Source: Meandrina meandrites
Lineage: Eukaryota; Cnidaria; Anthozoa; Scleractinia; Meandrinidae
Direction: 5' to 3'
NCBI GenBank assembly: GCA_963693305.1
Contig: OY855908.1
Coordinates: forward strand, 21,501,493 to 21,565,492
Length of the DNA stretch: 64,000 nt
Within the stretch, counting starts at the first letter, position 1. Every line of letters begins with the position of its first letter. Position numbers and translations under genes: made by a program. The notes under the pieces were generated by a model, which was not told the origin of the DNA, made no database searches, and saw only the letters and a list, made by a program, of their open reading frames with translations. Below are positions 53,561 to 64,000 of the stretch, piece after piece.

Positions 53561-54433
53561 TTCAAGCTATGCGTGTTAACTCACTATTTGACTCGCTGAC
53601 TGACAAGCGCCGCCGCAGCAGCATTGTTTAATTTCTGCCAGCTTCCTATTTCTGCTTCCAAAATTTCTTGTCTTTTTAAGAGTCTTAATACGTAAGGTTC
53701 GAGTAATTTTGGAAATGGCCAAAAATAACTCTACCTCAAACTTTTTCTGCTGAAAGGTATCCATGAGTAAGTAATCAAATGGGCATTGAAAAGTTTGATA
53801 AATACCCGGTACAATCTGATCATGTGACAACCAATTAAAGTTTGACCCCCCCTGGGACCAATTTTTGTGCTGAAAATTTCCAAAAATTGGCTAACTTTGC
53901 ACGACTCTCGTCACAACATAGAAGGTATAACCTCCAACCAAATCATGCAACTTTTCTAGCCAGTCTTTCTACTTTGTAAAATTTGTATTCATTTTTCCAG
54001 GGACCGCTTGTCTGCAGAGAAACAGTTTGAAACAAATTAAAGGTGGCAGTTTGTAGGTTTTGTCAAAGTAGCAATTTTAGTCATTTTCGATGCTAAAAAT
54101 CTCTAGGAACGATTTCCAATAGCTTGTTGTTTTTTACTTCACATTATAGCAAAAGGGCTGTATTGTCAATATACTGAAAAATATCTGCGGGCAAATTACT
54201 TTTAGGTGTCAAACGAGAGTGCTGAAAACTAGAAATTTGAAAAATTTGCATATTCGGTAATACAAAAATAGATCAAATTTTATTGCCTTTAAAAATCTTA
54301 AAATTAAATGATATCCACTTCACATCAAACCAAAGGCTTTAAAGTATCATAATTTTCATTTGGTTGATTAATCTGTCTTGAATTTTGAACTTTTCTGACC
54401 GTCAACATCACCCTTCCCCACCCCCCCTCAGCG
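53561..54433. other. Intron sequence, no gene recognised
   Basis: An 84-codon minus-strand frame (53830-53576) ending CCCGGACQSASQIVS shows no domain. From about 53845 the CCCCCCTGGGACCAATTTTT sequence looks repeat-like, but no second end was found. Confidence 0.4.
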
Positions 54434-56591
54434 AGTTTTACCGCTAGCTCCAAACTGTTGAGGAAAATATTTCAAATTGTTTGATCTATTGTTTCTTTGC
54501 TATTATATGATCGTGTGTGGCAACCCGAATCTTTAAAACACCACAAGAAAGCCACGTACCAGTGACTGGAATATATGCACTGGAAATGTGCGTGACTTTG
54601 GCGTGACACTCAAATATATACATGAATCATACTTAAAATATTTTAGTGTGAAAGTCTGAATACTCTTCTTTCCCCTTGCAATACGATTAGTTTGTGCAAG
54701 TCATACATAAGATGTTTCTGTGTAAAAAGAAAAGAAAAATGAAACGGTAAGTGAATATGTCAGCCTTTTGTTACTTTTATTTATGGCAAATCTATTACAA
54801 ATAAACCAATGTTTTCATGTGATAAAGTTTATACCTTTAGTTATGGTCTCAGGTTTATATTTCCTTCCGTGTCTGAGTACACATTTGTTTTAACAATTTA
54901 TAGCGAGCTTTGGGAAGTTATTTCATAGTCAATAATTTTTTCTTAAAAAGGGGCACCTTCAATTACTGATGAAGCTGTGTAGATTTTCCGTATGCTATTT
55001 TCAAAATAGTGGGAGGTGCGGTGGCCTAATGGTTAGTGCGCTGGACTCCGGATTGGGCGGTCCGGGTTCGAGCCCTGGCCGGGGCACTGCGTTGTGTTCT
55101 TGGGCAAGATACTTTACTCTCATAGTGCCTCTCTCCACCCAGGTGTATAAATGGGCACCGGCGAATTAACTGCTGGGGGTAACCCTGCAATGGACTAGCA
55201 TCCCATCCAGGGGGAAGTAGCAATACTCCTAGTCGCTTCATGCTAAGGAAACCGGGATAAGCTCCGGACTGATGGGCCCCTAGGCTCATATGCAGACTTT
55301 ACCTTATCATCTTCAAAATAATGAACTCAGTTTCAGGTTATACTTACCCAAGCAGATGCCAAGGTGAGAGGACATCTTGTTGTTCAAATTAAATTGATGA
55401 TAAATGCAATATTGTTTAGCCAAACGTCCAGACTCTCCAGAACTTTCGTAAGTATGAGTATACACCAAAAGCCATTATTAAACCGCTACCCATAGCAATC
55501 AATATCCAATAAAGTTCCTAGTATACAAATACTCAGTATTTATATTAAAGAGTTGGCAGTATTGAGGAATCTTCAATCCCAGTGAGGCATGGATTTACAC
55601 CTCAAGATCTGCGAGGTGCAAAGGAAAGGTGTAAACAATATTTTCTTCATATATAGCATGAAGGTTTCCACAGATCATTTCAATTTGTTTTCTGCAACCT
55701 GATCCAAAATTTGTCAAATCTATTTAAAAATGCAAGTGGATTTCTAAGTGTCTGGGTAAGTTTCATGAAGTTTAACCAGCCAATCTCGGCAGAAACGAAA
55801 TAGGTTAACTTTTGGCGTTGGTTAAAACAGTAAACATAATGTACAAATAACCTAATTATCAAAAGCAGATAACTTGAGATACGTGAGGTATCTTTTATCA
55901 AGAAAAGTCATATCTTGGACAGGAAAATCAATCTCAATGCTTTTGAGCTAAAATATGAACTTGTAAAAGTTTAGTTTTAATTGCGTTACAAATACCTCAA
56001 ATGCTAGGCAAATGACATTCCGGTCGGAAGGTATCATCGCAAGGCTCTCCAGAATTTGTTATTCAACATATTGTGTTTCTATTTATTGAAGGTCTGGATC
56101 ATACAGAATTTATCATGCACTTGCAGTACAATTTTAGTAGTATTAGAAGTATGTTTTAGAAGTATGTAAAAAGGCAAACACGAGTTGTTTAACGAGTGAA
56201 CAAGCACAAGGAAGCGCAGCTGTAATCGTTCAGGCACTCAGGCACGAAACCAAGATAATGTAAATACAAGACTTGCCACATGAACAAACGAAACAAAGTA
56301 ATCGTCTTGGTTCATAATTTTCAACTGCAAGTGGAAGAAAGAGTATTACGCGAAAATATTTTAAAGTATGATTCGCGATTTGCATATGTATTTGAGTGTC
56401 ACGCCAAAGTCACGCACATTTCCAGTGCATTTTTTTGTCGTTTCAGACCATTACAGTCACTAGTGTCTTTCTTGTAGTGTTTTAAAGATTCAGGTTGCCA
56501 CACACGATATAATGGCAAAGAAACAAAAAAGAATCAATAGGTCAAACAATTTGAAATATTTTCCTCAACAATTCGGAGCTAGCGGTAAAAC
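54434..56591. mobile_element. Element with ~260-bp inverted arms, containing a SINE
   Basis: The arm 54434-54690 (GTTTTACCGCTAGCTCC onward, with AATATTTCAAATTGTTTG and GTGACTTTGGCGTGACACTC) is repeated in reverse complement at about 56325-56591. A SINE (55009-55311) lies between. No transposase frame and no clear target duplication were found. The ends may extend further out than marked. Confidence 0.65.
55009..55311 (+). mobile_element. tRNA-derived SINE with 9-bp target duplication
   Basis: The head GGAGGTGCGGTGGCCTAATG and GGTTCGAGCCC provide pol III boxes. The body has TTGGGCAAGATACTTTACTC, ATGGACTAGCATCCCATCC and AAGCTCCGGACTGATGGGCC. TTCAAAATA flanks it at 55000-55008 and 55312-55320. 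I recognise the body as a SINE2-like family common in corals. It sits inside the 54434-56591 element. Confidence 0.88.
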
Positions 56592-56735
56592 CCGTCCAGG
56601 GTCCAGGGATCCTATTCTCTACAGGACAAACAAACTGTGGTGCATTTTATGGTACGATAGCTAATGGTAAAAAAACCAGGCTATGAAATCCATGATTGGA
56701 AAGGATATTCACTTTTACTGTGTGCTTCTGAACTT

Positions 56736-57012
56736 TCAAGACAATCTACAAGCAATTTACCCAAACTGCAACAACATTATCAACTTTGATGATTTAATGG
56801 CAGAGGCAATTAATCGAAAGCCTGATTGTTTCTTGGTCTCCATCGAGATGTCAGTGTGATACGGCTGCTTCAGAATATATTCTTGAAGGGAAAATTCAAC
56901 ACTGATACTACTCCGAACATGCAGTACATGGCTCTTTTCAGAAGTCCTAGTGATCATAAACAAATCAGTATTGTTGCCAAACGCATGTTTGACAAGAATC
57001 GTCAGCAATTCA
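56736..57012 (+). pseudogene. Possible Polinton/Maverick packaging-ATPase remnant
   Basis: In one frame, NNIINFDDLMAEAI resembles a Walker B region. In the next frame, RDVSVIRLLQNIFLKGKFNT is followed by MQYMALFRSPSDHKQISIVA and KRMF. From memory this order resembles the FtsK/A32-like ATPase of Polinton-type elements (a HHR-x-x-SVI...QN-F-x-GK...LFK-PRD pattern). A frameshift separates the two parts and no other Polinton gene is seen. It could also be another NTPase relic. Confidence 0.35.
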
Positions 57013-57060
57013 CGAAATGGACACATCATTGTCAGATATGGCGAGGAACAATCAGGTGTT

Positions 57061-57489
57061 GAGCAATATTTTTGGCTCTTGTTGAGTTTACCAGAGTTTA
57101 AAAAAATCCTTTAAGCCACAGGAAAAGGTGGAAGTGATTAACCCAACCTTCAAAACAGAAACCATTTGATCTGGTTTGGTCTGAGACCACTTGGCTCGAT
57201 TTACAAAAATATTTACAGGGAACACCCTTTTGCAAACATATTCTTGGTATTGTACTAGTGGAACCAGCTTGCAATTGAGGCTAATGGAGGGAATGTTTTC
57301 AAATGCAAATCAACTGAAGCTCTTTTTAATGATATTCTACCGCATTAGGCTCCATTGCACGCTACTTCCAGTCCAATACTGCGAACATGAATATGGTCTA
57401 ATATGAACTGGCTGGCCCACTGCCACCCAGATGGTTACCTAAATGTTACACACTTTTTTGTTAATATAAAATAGAGAACATCACCTCAC
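57061..57489. other. Intron sequence next to the ATIC donor
   Basis: No coding or repeat signature beyond short frames. It ends at the GTGAGG donor of the ATIC exon. Confidence 0.4.
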
Positions 57490-57744
57490 CTCTCTTGAAA
57501 TAATCTTTGCAGTAGGAAGATCACAGATATCAGAAAGTGCCACCCAGTCACCAAATGATGACATCCTATCTGCTCCTCTAGCCCTGGCATATGCTGTGGC
57601 CAGTGGTGTCAAGCTGTCAATCATATCTTCCACCATACAAAGTTTGGCCTGCTCCACAGTAAGCTCCACACCTACAGCTGCCCCAGCAGGACTCACATGT
57701 TTGAAGGATGCTGCAGCAGGCATGTTTAGGGATTGGCGTAACTC
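57490..57744 (-). CDS. ATIC: ATIC exon: AICAR transformylase core with [11 protein letters not shown]
   Basis: The exon has 85 complete codons, acceptor TTTAG ending at 57745 and donor GTGAGG from 57489. It encodes [20 protein letters not shown], then [40 protein letters not shown] and [10 protein letters not shown]. The Lys-His of SFKHVSP corresponds to the catalytic pair described in vertebrate ATIC, and [11 protein letters not shown] is a family signature. It is the most 5' exon recognised. Upstream exons for the cyclohydrolase domain are not in the window. Confidence 0.96.
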
Positions 57745-59280
57745 CTAAATGGGACCATCAAAACAACTCAGAGTCTCAAACGATGGTGCCATATGTGAAG
57801 GGGCCGATTAATTAAAAGTATGTTTTGTTTTGTTGTTGTTTGTTTGCCTTATTTCACTTCCAATAAATACATGTATGTTCACACACCAGACGTGATACAT
57901 GTACTTACATCTTTAAGTTTGGTTTAGAATCAATTTATCAAGGCTGATAAACTCTTTAACTCATAAATTAGTCTTTCAACATGTCTAGTTGGAATAAAAC
58001 TTTACTTTGGAAACTAATTCTTTGTCTGGATTTAGTGCTCATAATGGTTCATTTTCCCACTCGTATGTTTGCCTTAAATGCTGTAAAACAGCCAGGTATG
58101 TGACAACTTCAGCACGGTCAGGGTGTGTAATTCAGCAAACCCGACTCAAGCCGGGTTCATGCACATTTATAGTCTTGTTTCTTAGTGACGCTCAACACTT
58201 ATTTTGAAAACCAGTTTTTGTATTCCAAACATTGAAGATATTTCCAGTAATAAGGTTTCTATGCTACATTGAAAGCACATACATGTTGTCCTTTGATGAA
58301 TAGACGGAAGCCATTTTAATGCACGCATTAGAATTGGCGCAAGCAGTTCTCTTGCACCACAAAAATAAGCAAGCGGTCGAAAGAAGTTAACACCATGTTC
58401 CTGTGGTTTACCATTAGAAGAGAGTCTTGGAATGGTAGCAAAATCTTCTGGCACTGAGGTTTTTTATCAGGTGGCTGTTCTATACAGGCGCCACGATGTT
58501 TCATGAATTTTGTTTCTCATGAATGCCTTGTATACAATGTAGGCAAAGAATAATAAAAGGCGAAAACTTTTTGCAGCCTAAAGTTGTAAGAAAGAAAATG
58601 CCAATCAATGGGCTAGAATGCTGAATGGCAAAGGAGGAAATGGCTTTTTCTGGTTTGTTTACATTACAGTGGCCACTGCAAATGTTACACCCACCAGTTG
58701 TTGATAAAATGCAAATATGAGCGAAGAGTGAATACCCTTACACCTTAGCGGTTTAGAGGACGACAGCCCACACAACCATATAAAAGTGCATTCTGCACTA
58801 AAAATCTTGTCTAAGTAATGTGCATGTACAGAATACAATGTAGATTGCTCAATAATGGGAATAGATTTTCTAGGTTGGCGTTCAATTAAGTTAGAGCCTA
58901 AAGATGTAATCTTTTAAGTTAAAAGTGAAAAAAAAAAAAAAGATTGACAATTTCTTCTAGCCTGAAAAGAAAATCCTCTGTCACTGGGCTACTGGGCAAC
59001 AATTTTCATGCATGCTGAAATTATTCTAATGGGACAAATGAAACTTAATCTTCTATTTGGTCTTAGAATATAGCATGAAAAACCACTTGCTCATACACGA
59101 AAAATCATAATGCTGATGACATAAACATGGCAGCCCCTAAACCAAAGAATGCATTAGAATGGTAACTTGTCACAGTGAGACGTGCCTTACTGTGGTCACC
59201 AAACAAACTTTATTACAAGTGGGGTGTGAAAAGCATGGTCGAGTGAGGACGTGATTTTCGAAGCTCCGTCCACCGCCGTC
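57745..59280. other. Sequence upstream of the first ATIC exon seen, nothing recognised
   Basis: I looked for earlier ATIC exons (a NPHQ block, GAPGFINLCDALNAWQLV) on the minus strand and did not find them. Short frames on both strands carry no domains. A poly(A) run lies near 58929. Confidence 0.45.
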
Positions 59281-59305
59281 CTATTTCCTATATTTCTGGC
59301 GTTTT

Positions 59306-60190
59306 ATGGAGCAGTCTTCGCTATATTTTACACCAAAAAGAAAGTTTAGTCTTAACAGCTCACTCGAAGAGTCGCCAGAAGAAAAAAGGATAAGAGAATC
59401 CACTTCTCCGGACGCCGCGACTCCAATAGACAAGGGCGAAGTAATGGCCGCCTCGAAATTAACAGAAGATTTTGGAGAGAAGTTGGATCTTATCTTCGCA
59501 AGACTGTCCAGTTTAGATGTGAAAATGGAAGATTTAAACTCCACAGTTAAAAGTTTGAAAAGCAAGATTTATCAAATGGATACTGAAATCGACTCCGTCA
59601 AGAGTAAACACAAGAAATTAGACGAGAAGTTTTCGCACATGGAAACAAACGCCTCACTCGTTGATGAATGCATTAAAGATCTTAACAGTAAACTGGAAGA
59701 ACGCAAGGATGAAATTAATCAATGTCACCAAAAAATGCTCTATTTAGAGGCGTATAGTCGAAGAGAAAACCTGAAATTTGAGGGAATTGCTGAAGCGCCA
59801 CAAGATAATGCAGCATCAAGTTCAAGTGAGGAGACTAAAGATGTCCTTGTGGACTTTCTGGAAAACGTGTTGGAGATCGAGGACGCCAAAAGCATCGAGT
59901 TCCAGCGAGTGCACAGGCTGGGAAAATCAAACAGAGAGAATGTAACTGGCGGCCGCACTATAATTGCACGCTTCCTGAGATATTCAGATAAGGAACGTGT
60001 CTTCAAACAAGGGCGTAAACTTAAAGGAACCAATTTCAGGATGTTCGAAGACATACCAAAGGAGTTACATCAAAAAAGGAAAGCACAGATGGAAAGATTG
60101 AAGGAGGCGAGGAAAGAAGGTAGACGCGCGAACTTTAGTAAGTCTGAGCCGGATAAACTGTATATTGATGGAAAATACGTTAAAATGTGA
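59306..60190 (+). CDS. LINE ORF1: L1-type RNA-binding protein
   Basis: An intact 294-codon frame. Residues about 55-145 are a heptad-rich coiled coil (LSSLDVKMEDLNSTVKSLKS to MLYLEAYSRRENL). A fold like the L1 ORF1 RRM and C-terminal domains follows, with YSRRENLKFEGI, EFQRVHRLG, RTIIARFLRYSDKERVF and FRMFEDIPKELHQKRK. In L1 elements ORF1 forms trimers that coat the RNA. The C-terminal lysine- and arginine-rich end fits that role. This is the only undisrupted gene of the element. Confidence 0.85.
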   Translation: MEQSSLYFTPKRKFSLNSSLEESPEEKRIRESTSPDAATPIDKGEVMAASKLTEDFGEKLDLIFARLSSLDVKMEDLNSTVKSLKSKIYQMDTEIDSVKSKHKKLDEKFSHMETNASLVDECIKDLNSKLEERKDEINQCHQKMLYLEAYSRRENLKFEGIAEAPQDNAASSSSEETKDVLVDFLENVLEIEDAKSIEFQRVHRLGKSNRENVTGGRTIIARFLRYSDKERVFKQGRKLKGTNFRMFEDIPKELHQKRKAQMERLKEARKEGRRANFSKSEPDKLYIDGKYVKM

Positions 60191-60711
60191 CTCTCATTTT
60201 GGCTTAATTTACTTTGATTATTCAAAATCGACAATGTTTCTGTGGTATATTCGTAATTGAGCTTAATGTTTAGACTCTGAGAGTATTGGACAAATATTTT
60301 CCTTTTTTACTATAACAATAGACGAAATAACCGCCGTTTTCAAGTCTCACTTCATAGGCACCTAGATATTGTTTAACATTCGATTTGCGGTGGTGGAGCT
60401 TTAGGAAGGTTGTTTCTGGTAGATGGATATTGACGTGGAGCATGAGGTAAGTTTTCTTCCTTTCCTTCTGTTCCAGCTCTGTGTTGTGTACGTTAAAGGC
60501 AATGAAAATATTTATTATTACTTATTATATGTACTGATGAGGCATGTCGTGTATTTTACAAGTAAACCAAACAGCAAGTTTAGTTTATTATTATTTAAAC
60601 GTCGCAGAAGCCCAGCAAAGCGCTTTCTAATTAACACGTACAACTTCTTATATTCTCGTACTTTCTTCTGTATTCCCAGAGTTAATCCATTTCTATGAAA
60701 TAAGTGTTAGT
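60191..60711 (+). other. Inter-ORF region of the LINE
   Basis: A 91-codon frame at 60423-60698 shows no domain. It ends 13 bp before the ORF2 start. Confidence 0.4.
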
Positions 60712-61686
60712 ATGTGCAAATTAATTTCGCTAAATGTGAGGGGCATTGGGAACTTCAAGAAAAGGAGAACGATTTTCACTTGGTGCAGAAAGCAGAAGGC
60801 AGACTTTATCTTCTTACAAGAAACTCACTCAAAAAAAGACTCAGAAACATGTTGGAAAAACAAATGGGGTGGAGAGGTCATTATGGCCCATGGTAGTTCA
60901 AATTCCCGTGGGGTGGCAATTCTTTTCAAGAAGGGTGCTGATTGTAAAATTCATTTCAAAATTCTTGACCCCTTGGGACGGTATGTCATTCTGAAAGCAG
61001 AGATTGAAGACAAAATATATGTTTTGATCAATATATATGCTCCCAACAAAGACACGGCCATCGAAAACTTTCTCAACAATTTGCTTATGACTTTACAAAA
61101 AAATAACTTAGACGAGGAAGAAAACATTGTGATAGGCGGGGACTTTAATTGCCATCTAAATCCGACTATGGATAAAAAAGGAGGTCTATTGAACCCTAGA
61201 AAATCTGTTGTAACCACAATCCAAAGTTTACAAGAAGAACTTGATCTGATAGACATATGGAGAGTCAAGAACCCAATGGAAAAAAGTTTTACTTGGAGTC
61301 AAAACTCTCCCAGAGTATTCTGTCGAATAGATTACTGGCTGATTTCAAACACCCTACATGATCTTGTTAAAATAACTGATATTATTCCAGCCATTGGAAC
61401 AGATCATGCAGCAATCTCTCTTGAACTTGCTAACGGATCTAATGATAGCAAAGGTCCAGGTTTCTGGAAAATGAACTGTTCTCTCCTTGATGATGAAGAG
61501 TATGTAAATAATATCACAGAGAAGATACCAATTTGGTTAGCTGAAGGTCGTAATGAGCTGTTGGACAATCGAAGTATTTGGGACTGGTTGAAATACAATA
61601 TCAGGGTATACACAATTCAGTTTTCGAAAAGAAAAGCACGGGAGCGAAATGAAAGAGAAAAAAACTCTTCAAGAAGAATATGTTAA
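60712..61686 (+). pseudogene. LINE ORF2 part 1: AP-type endonuclease
   Basis: The frame starts MCKLISLNVRG and contains FLQETHS, LINIYAPN, GGDFNCH, RVFCRIDYWLIS and GTDHAAI in order. These cover the catalytic Asn, Glu, Asp-Asn, and Asp-His of the APE nuclease that nicks target DNA. After KARERNEREK the frame is lost in an A-run near 61660, and the true continuation is in the +1 frame (61649 onward). The nuclease domain itself looks complete. Confidence 0.88.
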
Positions 61687-62257
61687 AGCAAAACATAACT
61701 TTGAAAAAGAACCCAACGATTCAAATGCGACTATTCTTAATTCAATTAAAGATACTTTGGAATTGTTTTATGAAGAAAAAGTCAAAGGAATAATTATTCG
61801 TGCAAGAGCCCACTGGCATGAACACGGTGAGAAAAGCACCAAATATTTTCTTAATCTTGAAAAAAGAAATCATATCAAGAAGCATATGAGAAAATTAAAC
61901 ATTAACGGTTCGACGTCCACGGATCCATTCAAAATTTTATCCGAACAGCGTCGCTTTTATCAGGAATTGTACACGAGAAGAAATAAGGATAAAGATAACT
62001 CACAAATAATCAAAACTTTTTTTAAAGATCTGAACATTCCAAAACTTTCAGAAGAACAAAAAATATCATGTGAAGGTAAAATCACTTCAGAAGAATGTAA
62101 ATTGCTTTTAGATAGTATTCAAACCAGTAAAGCTCCTGGGAATGATGGAATCCCCATAGAATTCTACAGAAAATTCTGGTCTTTAATTAGCGATCCTTTC
62201 ATTAATTGTGCAAACGACTGCTTCGAAAAAGGTGAAATGTCTTCCTCACAAAAATAA
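61649..62257 (+). pseudogene. LINE ORF2 part 2: linker before the reverse transcriptase
   Basis: It continues with KTLQEEYVKAKHNFEKEPND, the RARAHWHEHGEKSTKYFLNL block typical of L1/Tx1 ORF2, and SIQTSKAPGNDGIPIEFYRK at the entry to the reverse transcriptase. It ends at an in-frame TAA (62255-62257), after which the same frame goes on. Confidence 0.85.
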
Positions 62258-63160
62258 GCTGTCATATCTCTCATTGAAAAAAAAGGAAAAGACCGCTCGC
62301 TTTTAGAAAACTGGCGACCGATCTCGCTCGTAAATGTCGATGCAAAAATTATGTCTAAAATAGCTACTAGAATTAAAAATGTTCTGCCAAATATTATTCA
62401 CCAAAATCAAACTGGGTTTATAAAAGATCGCTATATTGGTGAAACTGTACGCTCGATTCTTGACATAATGGACTTTACACTTTTTATTGATTTTCAGAAG
62501 GCATTTGACAGTTTGGAACGGAATTTTCTTCAAGAATGTCTGATGTCATTTAATTTTGGTCCTGATGTCATTCAATGGGTAAGGACCTTTTCTAAAAACA
62601 TTCAAAGCTGCGTTATAAACAACGGTGTTACCTCCGATTACTTTACAATTGAACAAGGAGTAAGGCAAGGAGATCCACTTTCCCCGTATCTCTTTGTGGT
62701 TGCTGTAGAAACTTTGGCTATTGCAATTCGACAAAACTCGCTGATAAAAGGTATTACGATTGGAGGGGAAGAAACCAAGTTACTTCAATACGCAGATGAT
62801 ACAAAGGCAGTCCTTTCGGACACTAATTCAGCTCAAACCCTTTTTAGTATGCTTGACGCTTATAAGAAGGTTTCAGGTTTAGAACTTAATCCTACCAAAA
62901 CTGAAGGAATGTGGATTGGTTCTACACGTGAAAACAAAGCAAAGCCCTTTGGAATTAAATGGCCAAAGGAACCAATTAAAGCCCTAGGGGTATACTACTC
63001 TTATGATCAAAAATTACTACATGAGAAAAATTTTATAGAAAGATTGGATACCGTAAAGAAGCTATTAAATATTTGGTCTGCTAGAGGTCTCTCTCTCTAT
63101 GGGAAGGTAACAATAATAAAATCCATGGTTATTCCAAAATTTGTTTATGTAGCATCATAA
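62258..63160 (+). pseudogene. LINE ORF2 part 3: reverse transcriptase core
   Basis: NWRPISLVNVDAKIMSKIAT, TGFIKDRYIGE, LFIDFQKAFDSLE, GVRQGDPLSPYLF and the catalytic LQYADDT at about 62787-62807 define an L1-type reverse transcriptase. About 15 residues appear to be missing between DIMDFT and LFIDFQ. The frame stops after IPKFVYVAS at 63160. Confidence 0.88.
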
Positions 63161-64000
63161 CCCCACCCCAGTGGAGTGATCCAAGAACTGAATCGATTAA
63201 TATTTAAATTTCTATGGAAAGGTGTGGACAAAGTTACGCGTTTGTCAACAATAAATGATTATCATAAAGGTGGTTTGAAAATGATTGATTTAGAATTGAA
63301 ACAATGTGTAAATCTTTAAGACTAGCCTGGCTAAAAAGAATTTTTAGCGAAAATGGTGGCACTTGGAAATATTACTTAAATCACCTACTGAAAAGCTTCG
63401 GTGGCCTTTTTTTATTTCAATGTAATTATCATATAAAGGATGTTGCAATCCCTTCCCTTTTTTATACTGAGTTGCTTCAGTGGTGGGCAGAATTTCGTGA
63501 TGAGTTCTCTACAGAAAAACTATGGCAAAATGTTATCTGGAATAATCAAGACATTCGCATAAATAATGCACCGATATTTTATAAACATTTCTTTGAGTCC
63601 GGCTTTGTTAATGTAATGGATCTTCGAATTCGATTTGACTTGAATACTACAGAATCCTATAATATTATCTCAAACAAGCTCAAAAAAGTAAACTTTTTAG
63701 TATGGGCGGGCCTCAGACATGCCACACCGTCCCACCTCCATGAATTTAAGGTAAAAGCAGACATCAACACCTCTTTGGCAACCTCATCCTCTCTAATAAT
63801 TAAAAATAATGTTTTTGATATTATGATGAAAAAATCGAAAGACTATTATGCATTGCTAAAAAGCAAAAAAGCACAATACCCCAATGTTCCGTCAGTTCTG
63901 AAACGCGATTTTAATTTAACGGAAGATCAATTAGAAAAAGTTTTTCTTTTACCACATACTGTGTGTTCCGAGCCCTATGTTAAGGCTTTTCAATACAAGG
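63161..64000 (+). pseudogene. LINE ORF2 part 4: C-terminal region, runs off the window
   Basis: After shifts near 63170 and 63320, the plus strand encodes GVIQELNRLIFKFLWKG and then, from about 63330, SLRLAWLKRIFSENGGTWKY to VWAGLRHATPSHLHEFKV and SVLKRDFNLTEDQLEKVF. This is the ORF2 region after the reverse transcriptase. From about 63330 to the right edge the frame is open. Confidence 0.75.

Larger units (their letters stand above)
79..57744 (-). other. ATIC: ATIC gene span, partial (five exons, four complete introns)
   Basis: This is the only host gene I can recognise. ATIC is cytosolic and bifunctional: AICAR transformylase transfers a formyl group from 10-formyl-tetrahydrofolate to AICAR, and IMP cyclohydrolase closes the ring to IMP. 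The five exons are 255, 90, 129, 93 and 74 bp. They join in phase 0 at the first four junctions and end in phase 2 at the last, giving 213 uninterrupted codons of the transformylase domain. The introns are about 13.7, 21.3, 6.9 and 15.2 kb and consist mostly of transposable elements. Exons for the N-terminal cyclohydrolase domain should lie beyond the right edge, and those after the split Trp codon beyond the left edge. No promoter is in view. Confidence 0.93.
59281..64000 (+). mobile_element. L1/Tx1-like LINE, long but broken, runs off the right edge
   Basis: On the plus strand the order is ORF1 (59306-60190), an inter-ORF region, then ORF2 with endonuclease (from 60712), reverse transcriptase and the C-terminal region to the window edge. 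ORF2 is interrupted by a frameshift in an A-run near 61660, an in-frame TAA at 62255-62257, a deletion in the RT near 62480, and further breaks near 63160 and 63320. The 5' boundary is not defined. The element is opposite in strand to ATIC. Confidence 0.9.

Noticed and set aside
55026..55289. 87-codon minus-strand ORF
   Set aside because: It is the reverse translation of a SINE.
57745..59280. Search for a further upstream ATIC exon
   Set aside because: No minus-strand segment matched the conserved blocks expected before [12 protein letters not shown], so none is annotated.

Overview
The window is eukaryotic, AT-rich and dense in repeats. Two SINE families at 25523-25788 and 55009-55311, DIRS, Penelope-like, L1/Tx1-like and CR1/Jockey-like retroelements, and coral-like protein signatures suggest an anthozoan cnidarian, most likely a stony coral. 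I recognise this by eye; no search was run.

Only one host gene is recognisable: ATIC, the bifunctional enzyme for the last two steps of de novo purine synthesis, on the minus strand. Five consecutive exons (57744-57490, 43775-43686, 22424-22296, 15424-15332, 152-79) have GT/AG borders and matching phases and encode 213 contiguous residues of the AICAR transformylase domain. The 5' exons (IMP cyclohydrolase domain) and the last exons lie outside the window. Almost everything else is intron, or DNA upstream of the first exon seen, filled with transposable elements.

Layout by intron. (a) 153-15331: a CR1/Jockey-type LINE is split into 9093-9849 and about 1150-3242 by a 5.8 kb TTAA-flanked element with long inverted ends. 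That element contains two more insertions (4979-6010 and 7638-8969), and the LINE's 3' half carries a TTAA-flanked MITE. Further on are a TA-flanked element (9925-11210), a Penelope-like GIY-YIG fragment followed by a hammerhead-like motif, an (AATC)n-tailed LINE end and a head-to-head pair of tRNA-derived SINEs. (b) 15425-22295: CRE-like repeats, a second Penelope-like fragment with a better hammerhead core, another LINE, a hairpin MITE and an ORF with a SAP-like segment. (c) 22425-43685: three decayed DIRS elements, a coral SINE, two large palindromes and a young Ty3/Gypsy element (30767-37443) with a MYND-protease ORF and a GGGAAAC slippery heptamer. (d) 43776-57489: an L1/Tx1-like LINE interrupted by a hAT-like element and by a second, divergent LTR retrotransposon (47231-52852), then a large inverted repeat holding a SINE, and a possible Polinton ATPase remnant. 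(e) 57745-64000: a broken but long L1/Tx1-like LINE with ORF1 and ORF2.

The elements are self-contained genomic parasites and do not work together. Their nesting gives relative ages: LINEs are the oldest hosts, DNA elements inserted into them, and the Gypsy element with nearly identical LTRs is among the youngest.
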